Part shown: one piece after another, positions 57,962 to 64,000 of the stretch | Layout of the letters: each line of letters opens with the position of its first letter | How positions within the stretch are numbered: position 1 is the stretch's first letter | Source of the DNA: Spirodela intermedia | Taxonomy: Eukaryota > Streptophyta > Magnoliopsida > Alismatales > Araceae | Assembly (NCBI GenBank): GCA_902729315.2 | Contig: LR746265.1 | Location: 1,530,892-1,594,891, forward strand | Direction of reading: 5' to 3' | Length of the DNA: 64,000 bases | Position numbers and translations under genes: made by a program | The notes under the pieces: model-generated | What the model was told of the DNA's origin: nothing | The model's input: only the letters and a program-made list of their open reading frames with translations | Databases searched by the model: none

Positions 57962-60733
57962 GAGTGGTGGTAGCAATTGCCACGAGCCTTAGATCTCGTG
58001 ACATATGAAGAGCGTCGTCGTGAAGTTCTGTCGATCATCTCTATCTGGTATCCTCTCTGAAGGTCAATGGCCTCAATAGGGAGATCTAATGAGGACTCAA
58101 ATCCAGAGTCCTCATCACTCGATGTAGAGCGCCTGCTAGTGTCTTCTACTGAGGATGAAAGAGAGATTACTCGATGATTCGTCGAGCATTCTCCCCTACT
58201 AGGGCTCTCACGCTCCCTCAAGCTCTCTAAGGGTGTGCTCGATGGTGGATCCGGAGGTTGGGGTGACAAGGAGGGAGAAAGAGAAAGAGAAGGAGGGTCT
58301 GATAGGGATGTACTTAGTGGGCTCCTATCGGGGACCCTATCGAGTGATTGAGGTGGGTGGGAGGGTGGGCGAGGTATGGTGTGGGAGGGTGCAGACCTAG
58401 GTGATGGGGGGCTAATAATAATGGAAGATGTGAGAGTATAGAGGGTCTAACAGATGAAGGGGGCCTAGTTGGTGACAGAGAGGTAGTAAGAGGTGAAGGT
58501 CTGATGGATGGAGAGGAGCTAATTGAGGGTAAAGTAGTAGTAGGCCCCCCCTATTTGGGGGAGTATCGTCGAACTCGTGGGCTGATATTGTTATCTGTGA
58601 TGAGAACATTGTCAGCCTCCTCGGTCAAGGTACCTAGAGCCTCAAAAACATTCGATGTCTCAACTATCTTCCCCTTACTTGTTGGTATGGGAGGTGTTGG
58701 GCTTACTACTGTCTTCCTTCCCTTTTGGGTGGATGTGGATGCTCGAGAGATAAGATATGACACCAATGTAGGTGGGGTTGTCCTCTTAGAACCGGTTGGA
58801 GGGACACCAGTCTAGACTGACAGTGGTCGAGAGGGAGCACACGAGCTCTATATGGGAGGGCGGCTAGGTGTAGTCTTCCTTGCCTTAGTGATATAATCAT
58901 CATACAATATGGGTGATAGATAAGTCATGGTAGACTCTGAAGATGATGGGGTGGTCTTATGTCGACAAGTGTGGATAGTGTGTCTAAAAACTATGTAGTG
59001 GGTACAAAAATGAGGTAGTCTCTCGTATATGACTGTTTGATAAATCTTCTCATCCCCATTCTGCACAATGATCATATGCTGAAGGGGGGCCAAGAGGTCT
59101 CTACACATAATCGTGCATAACCTGGGCGATTAAACATTTTAATATCTGGATCTAGGCGTATAAATGTATCGACTGCGTTCACCAAAGACTCAAGTGCCTT
59201 AGGCGTGAACAAATGTGCTAGTAGACTAGGAAAACCTATCCAAACTAGACTGGAGTGCAATTGTTTCTCTCAGAAAATACCGTCTATCTATGGGGTCCAT
59301 CTATATGTATGCATAATGGTATCCTGGATCTCCCATGTGGTCCTACTCCATGCTTTCCGATAGTCAGCCTTGAGCTCAAAATGGATAAAGATGCTCTGAT
59401 AATCACGAGCGTCGATGACTACCTTACCCTGAAAATGTCTAGGGGCCAAATAGATCCTATAAATATCATCGAGGTGGGAACGTTTCGTAGAGAAGCATCT
59501 TATCAGTGAAAATTAGAAGGCCTCCGCCAATTGGGAGACCTCCTTCGAGGAAAATGAGACTATTCTCATTCCCCCTTCATCAATGTAACCCCATGACGGT
59601 ATTCCGTCATCATAAGTGAGGTATAGTTTGTATCTCGGTGTATTCGCCACTGTAGGAGTGGGGTGTTGTCCTACTAGTCACTGAGCCCAAGACTTGGCTT
59701 GGACCTAGGTGGGCTGGGTCAACTCGGCGTGGGCCTGAGCAGCTCTGGTTTCAGTGGTTTGGGCCGGTGGGTCAGGGGCTTGGGTGAGCTGTGCTTGGGT
59801 GTGCTGGGCCAGCTCGGTCTGGGCCTGAGCGGCCTGGACCTGAGCGGTCTGGGCCTGAGCAGCCTGGGCCGGTGGGTCCTGGGTCGGTGGGGCCTGGGCC
59901 GGTGAGGCCTGGGCCGGCGTGGTCTGGGCCGGTTTAGTTTGGGCCGGCGCGGCCTTGGTTAGGGCAGCCTGGGCCTGCTTGGGCTGGGTCAATGCGGCTT
60001 TGGCCTGGGCTGGTACTGCCCGGGCCTGCCCTACCTTGGCCGTCACGATCTGGGCCTGTGCCTGGGTCCTCGTAGCCTTGCCCTTCGGACCCTTGGGCTG
60101 CGCGGTCTTGGCCGGCACGACCGTGCTCCGCGCAACCTCGGCCGGCTGGGCCTGAGACGGAGCCGCCACGGCCACCGTGGCTTCGGCTACTGCGGCCTAC
60201 TCCGGCTCAGCCCTGGTCTGGGCCAGCACGCCGTGAGCCGGCGCGGTCTGGCCTCCGGTTGTCTGGGCTGCTGCGCCCGCCATTTCTGACGCAGATGACG
60301 TCATGGGCGTCGCACACGAGAGAACGGCGCCCGCAAAAAGTTGCGGCACCGAATCTGTTCCGTTGATTTCAATTTCAACGGACGGATTTAAGCTCCCGTT
60401 GGTGCCCTGTGTCTCAGCTCTGGCTGACGCAGTCACAGACACCGTAACCGAGGAAACGGCGTCAGCCGCTTGCGGCGCCTTTTCCTCTGGTAAATCCAGT
60501 CCGTTGATCTGTAGATCAACGGTTGAAATAACAGCGCCGGCTGGCATCGCCTCGATCTCTGGGACCGGGGGATCTCCAGCCGACGGCAAATCCTGACCGT
60601 CCGTCAATCGACCGTTCAGGCGATCGACGGTTCCGATTTTGGGACCGTTGCCAGGCCCAAAGCGTGCTTCTTCCCTCGGTTTCTCATCGGCCGGACACGG
60701 GTCCGCCGATGAAAACGATGATTTACTCATCAA
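57958..60733 (-). pseudogene. LINE ORF1: DUF4283/CCHC RNA-binding-type protein (broken)
   Basis: Starts MMSKSSFSSADPCPADEK at 60733. The first 178 codons are open to a single TAG (60197-60199), after which the same frame continues through an Ala/Gln-rich repeat (about 60175-59705). Then come DUF4283 blocks (DDIYRIYLAPRHFQGKVVID, WIGFPSLLAHLFTPKALES, FNRPGYARLCVE) and a damaged zinc knuckle (HFCTHYIVFRHTIHTCRHK). A Ser-rich tail ends at 57958 in a TGA shared with the ORF2 start. Such proteins bind the LINE transcript. Several stops interrupt the frame. Confidence 0.8.
59700..60180 (-). repeat. Ala/Gln-rich degenerate tandem repeat inside LINE ORF1
   Basis: On the plus strand the words GGGCCTGAGC and TGGGCCGGTG recur in tandem. 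On the minus strand they encode runs of AQT, AQA and PAQ units over about 150 residues, interrupted by few stops. Confidence 0.85.
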
Positions 60734-61069
60734 AGCATCAAAATAAAATGATCAAGAAGGGAAAGCTGTAAATCAGGAAAATACGATTCTACTGATATAA
60801 GGATATTATATTTCAGCCAAGTAGATCAGTAGATATTACCCCGAGAATATAACGTTCTGAAAAATACCTCTCGAGGGAGAAATCGCGAGACCGAGAGCAT
60901 CAATCAACCATTTTCCAAGTTTGATGGCTCGATGCTGATAGTTTCCGATTACGAATCGAATGAAACAAGTTTCAGCACGATCTGAGGTCAGATGAGAGAG
61001 ATCTCGCCGTTTGAATGTGACGTTGATGAGAGAGAGAAGCTCCCGCGAGGAGAGAGAAAAAAGTTGAGC

Positions 61070-61077
61070 CGTTTAAG
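61070..61077. repeat. Target-site duplication, right copy
   Basis: CGTTTAAG directly after the LINE 5' end, identical to 53630-53637. Confidence 0.75.
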
Positions 61078-61480
61078 TCATTGTTTCTCTAAATTATAAA
61101 AAATCTTACCGTAGCTTTCTCTCTCTAAATTTATGTGCGAGTCTTGTCAATTATGCAAACATCAGTGCTTCTTATCTACTCTATTTAATATATTCATTCC
61201 GGGGTCTATCTTGTACTTTCTCAATTATTATATCATTATTATTGATAACTACTCGTATTAGTTGGGTCTACCTACTCCGTGATCACTCTGAGGTCGTCAC
61301 CGTGGTTACCTACGTCATCGTTGTTTAATCCCTGAGTCTTCTTCTTTTTTTTCCTTCTCCCTTATGTCTTTGCATACATTACTTTCGTCTAGAATTCCTC
61401 TCCTTCTCTTTCTAAACTCGTTCTTAAAAGGGTCTTTAAACATACACAGAGAACGTATAAGATTTTAATACAAAAGAGAG
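61070..61480 (+). mobile_element. Copia retrotransposon, continuation after the LINE
   Basis: Starts with the second CGTTTAAG copy. In the frame continuing from the left part it reads LSH, FSKL, KILP, LSLSKFMCESCQLCKHQ, then a poor match to the start of the integrase (IIIDNYSY, about 61240-61265). Stops are frequent. Homology fades by about 61480, so most of integrase, reverse transcriptase, RNase H and the 3' LTR are missing. Confidence 0.75.
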
Positions 61481-61523
61481 TGCTAATCTTTTCACTATAT
61501 GGCTAAAAGAACGTATAAGGGCC

Positions 61524-61705
61524 GTAGTAGGAAGACTTGTTGATGCTTGTCAAGTTTCTATGGCTTATTCATATGTCAATTAGTCTTTAGGGATTCAAAC
61601 CAAATAAGCGTTCTAGAGAATATTCAAGGTTGGCATTAGAATTCACTTTGGGGAAGATATCATCAACTTGTTCAATCTTGAAATATGTGAGCTGAAACTT
61701 TCATT
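61524..61705 (+). repeat. Array spacer segment, copy 2 (paralogous to 47180-47366)
   Basis: Shares ordered words with the segment downstream of the first BAHD gene, in the same orientation. It lies 220-400 bases upstream of the second BAHD start codon, so it probably belongs to that gene's promoter side. Confidence 0.8.
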
Positions 61706-61927
61706 CGTCACGTTTGATCAGGCTTTAACTTGTTGCCACGTTTGTTGATATATTTGTTGGTCTCATGAACGGAACAGTTCCCAGTGGATTCATGATCAGA
61801 TCTTTTATGGCAATAGAAAAGTCGCCGACCATTGATCCCGCTGTCCCGAAAAGCGACAGGTTCTTCTCTCTCCAGATGATGATCCAACCCCTCCATTTTA
61901 CCTCCCCAGCCGCCAGAGTAGTTGTAA

Positions 61928-63331
61928 ATGTCGGCCATTGAAGAAAAAAAGATGGAGGCGACGCAGCAGGAGCCCGGGATTAAGGTGCTGGAGCAGTGCC
62001 GGATCTCCCCCGCGCCGGGCTCCGTCGCACCGGACAGCCTCCCCCTCACCTTCTTCGACTGCATCTTCCTGTTCTGTTCCCCTGTGCAGAGGATCTTCTT
62101 CTACGACCTCCCCTGCTCAGTGTCCGACTTTCTAGCGAACCACCTCCCGCATCTCAAGTTATCACTCTCCCTCGCCCTTCGCGACTTCCGTCCCCTCGCA
62201 GGCAGCTTACATCCCTCCTCCGGCGTGGCCAAGCATGAAATCCGTAGCAGCGACCTTGATACCGTCCCGTTCACGGTGGCGGAAAGCGGCGACGACTTCT
62301 ACGATATATCCGGGAACCACGCCCGGATCTGCAACCGGCTCCATCCCCTGGTGCCGCCTCTGCTGTCCGGGACGGGAACCGGATGGCCGTTGCTGGCGTT
62401 ACAGGTCACGTTGTTCCCCGACACCGGTGTGGCTCTGGGGATCACCATCTCACACTCCGTCGCCGACGGCACCACGTCGTCGAACTTCTTGAAGGCTTGG
62501 GCAGCGGCGTGCCGGCTGGGGATGGGAGAGGTCCCCGACGGCCGCGTGGGGGCCCCGCCGTCTTACGACAGGAGCGTCATTCAGGATCCCATGGATCTGG
62601 CGGGGATCTTCCTCCGCGACCTCAATCTGCTTAAAGACGACAGTGGAATGGAGGTATTGAACCTCCATGGTCGGAACGACGTCGTCCGTTCGACGTCAGT
62701 CATTAGCCAGGAGCAGATCAAGAAGCTGGGCGAGGTGTTCTCCGGCAAGACGGCAACTGAGTGCTCGTCCTTTGCCCTGGCGTGCGGGTTCATATGGGCC
62801 TGCCTGGCGAAAGCCAGTGGGGTGTCCAACGGCAAAACCGAGGCCTTCGGTTTCGTCTTCGAGGCCAGGGGGCGGCTCGACCCCCCATTGCCGGCCACGT
62901 ACTTCGGGAACTGCCTGGGAGTATGCCTGGCGGAGGCTGACGGGAGCGATCTGGCGGGGGAGGACGGGGCGGTCATCGCCTCCGCGGCCATCCGAAAGGC
63001 GGTCCAGCGTCTGAACTCAGGAGGGGCCTTGGAAGGGGCCGAGAACTGGATTCGCAGCATCGCGCCGTCGGCCTTCGCGAGGACTCTGTCGGCGGCGGGG
63101 GCGCCTAGGCTGGGGCTGTACCAGGTGGACTTCGGCTGGGGCAGTCCTCGCAAGATCGAAGTCATATCCATCGAGAGGATGAGCTCCTTGTCGATTGCGG
63201 AGTGGAGGGAGGACGCAGGAGGCCTGGAGATCGGGCTGGCACTTCCCAGGGACCTCATGGGTAGGTTCACCGCTGTCGTTTCCGATGCCCTGAATAAGTC
63301 ATCTTCGCCTCCGGGGGGAACTAGTGTCTAA
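61928..63331 (+). CDS. BAHD acyltransferase, paralogue of the gene at 45255
   Basis: An intronless gene of 467 residues starting MSAIEEKKMEATQQEPG; a second in-frame ATG at 61952 is an alternative start, and is the one matching the relic copy. Catalytic HSVAD is at residues 176-180 and DFGWG at 401-405; the YFGNC block is present. The sequence aligns along its full length with the first BAHD gene, with identical blocks such as LKLSLSLALRDFRPLAGSL and IEVISIER. It should likewise acylate glycosides using malonyl-CoA or a similar donor in the cytosol. Differences cluster around the middle of the protein and may alter acceptor choice. Both motifs are intact, so it is likely functional. Confidence 0.92.
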   Translation: MSAIEEKKMEATQQEPGIKVLEQCRISPAPGSVAPDSLPLTFFDCIFLFCSPVQRIFFYDLPCSVSDFLANHLPHLKLSLSLALRDFRPLAGSLHPSSGVAKHEIRSSDLDTVPFTVAESGDDFYDISGNHARICNRLHPLVPPLLSGTGTGWPLLALQVTLFPDTGVALGITISHSVADGTTSSNFLKAWAAACRLGMGEVPDGRVGAPPSYDRSVIQDPMDLAGIFLRDLNLLKDDSGMEVLNLHGRNDVVRSTSVISQEQIKKLGEVFSGKTATECSSFALACGFIWACLAKASGVSNGKTEAFGFVFEARGRLDPPLPATYFGNCLGVCLAEADGSDLAGEDGAVIASAAIRKAVQRLNSGGALEGAENWIRSIAPSAFARTLSAAGAPRLGLYQVDFGWGSPRKIEVISIERMSSLSIAEWREDAGGLEIGLALPRDLMGRFTAVVSDALNKSSSPPGGTSV

Positions 63332-64000
63332 TTGACGGACTAATCTGTTGTTTAGTCTATGAGAAGGCAGTCAAGGGGCAGTGTACGTTGCATAATAGAG
63401 CAAGCAAATCTTCACCAATCTCTAAAGAAAGGTCTTGTAATCAACGTTTCTTTGTATGGTTTTGTAATGAACAAGTCATTTATTCGTTTGTTTACTCCCT
63501 ATGAATCAGTCAATTTTAAGATAAGTTTCTTTAAAAAAGAAAACAAATGGGCTAAAATTACTCACTGCACTATTTGCATGAATGTTGATTGTTCAAAATG
63601 CATGCAAATAGCTGCAGGGACGAAACTAACTCTTAAGTGATATTGTATATATTTTATTATATTTATATATTTATTTACATATATGAATATATTTGTACAG
63701 ACGTATAAGATCCAAATATTTTTAGAACTAGTTAAATATTCATTGGCGTCAATGATTTAATATAAATAAAACATATGCTGTATAACTAGGAACACAATTT
63801 CTCTAAACAAGTGCGTGAATAAACTAATTAAAAGAGATACATGGCTCGACAAATCATCTTTACAAGCGAAAATCTCTCATATAGTAAATAAAATATTGAA
63901 GTACGTTATGTGCCTCATATTTTTGCAAACATGGGTAGAAATTTTTTCAGCACCTTATTTCTAGGGGGTTCAGTAAAATATCCTGAAACTTGAATTGGAT
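63332..64000. other. 3' flank of second BAHD gene
   Basis: AT-rich DNA with a TATATATTTTATTATATTTATATA-like run near 63645-63690. A small open frame at 63359-63640 has no recognisable features. No further gene is seen. Confidence 0.5.

Larger units (their letters stand above)
53638..61069 (-). mobile_element. L1-type LINE retrotransposon, near full length, inserted in Copia
   Basis: About 7.4 kb on the minus strand. The 3' A-rich tail appears as T-runs at 53638-53655; the 5' end is near 61069. ORF1 begins at 60733 and ORF2 at 57961. Identical CGTTTAAG words flank it. Copia coding homology is continuous if the element and one copy of the duplication are removed (the block then reads LWHCRLSH and continues FSKL, KILP, MCESCQL). 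Both reading frames carry stops and shifts, so it is inactive. The element is oriented against the Copia. Confidence 0.88.

Noticed and set aside
59699-59905. Gly/Leu-rich plus-strand frame over the LINE repeat
   Set aside because: It is the reverse reading of the Ala/Gln repeat of LINE ORF1.
1-64000. CRISPR arrays, bacterial operons or prophage
   Set aside because: No spaced direct repeats or bacterial genes; all recognised features are plant nuclear.

Overview
The window is nuclear DNA of a flowering plant. It carries plant-only families (PLS-class PPR proteins, a PHT1 phosphate transporter, group IX ERFs, an ATL RING-H2 ligase, BAHD acyltransferases, an OCTOPUS-like DUF740 protein). It also has GT-AG introns up to about 3.2 kb, GC-rich exons in AT-rich intergenic DNA, many (GA)n/(CT)n microsatellites beside genes, and nested retrotransposons. 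The species cannot be fixed from the sequence. Several genes have strongly GC-biased single-exon coding regions, which would fit a monocot or an early-diverging angiosperm, but that is only an impression.

Layout. 0-2 kb: OCTOPUS-like protein (+). 4.4-7.2 kb: ELM2/SANT-type chromatin protein (+, two exons, with an apparent frameshift near its 3' end). 8.1-13.2 kb: two intronless PPR genes in divergent orientation, the left one with a full DYW domain, the right one ending where the DYW domain would begin. 13.5-15.1 kb: PHT1 phosphate transporter (-), with a P1BS (PHR-binding) element upstream and repeat-rich 5' flank. 17.3-22.3 kb: PP1 catalytic subunit (-, three exons). 22.9-26.5 kb: ASCH-domain activating signal cointegrator 1 homolog (+, six exons), head-to-head with PP1. 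28.7-33.9 kb: two group IXc ERF genes on the same strand. 36.7-37.5 kb: ATL-type RING-H2 E3 ligase (+). 38-41.8 kb: AT-rich DNA with a decayed Copia fragment. 41.8-44.5 kb: electron transfer flavoprotein beta subunit (+, five exons). 45.3-63.3 kb: two intact intronless BAHD malonyltransferase-like genes flanking a truncated third copy and a retrotransposon nest.

The retrotransposon nest is the most structured non-genic part. A degenerate Ty1/Copia element (short 5' LTR from 51351, primer-binding site, gag, protease and integrase-side remnants) is split by a 7.4-kb L1-type LINE on the minus strand. The LINE has an A-rich tail at 53638-53655, an 8-bp target-site duplication at 53630-53637 and 61070-61077, and ORF1 and ORF2 sharing an ATGA stop/start overlap. 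Copia coding homology resumes directly after the LINE.

The genes do not form one pathway. Local relationships that mean something are the ERF pair (resembling the ERF1/ERF098/ERF095 tandem cluster of Arabidopsis), the BAHD tandem array, and the two divergent gene pairs. I found no convincing undescribed defence or biosynthetic system. The best leads are the relic BAHD copy, the ELM2 frameshift, the DYW-less PPR, a possible acidic 3' exon of PP1, and a snRNA-type USE/TATA promoter module near 48.9 kb.
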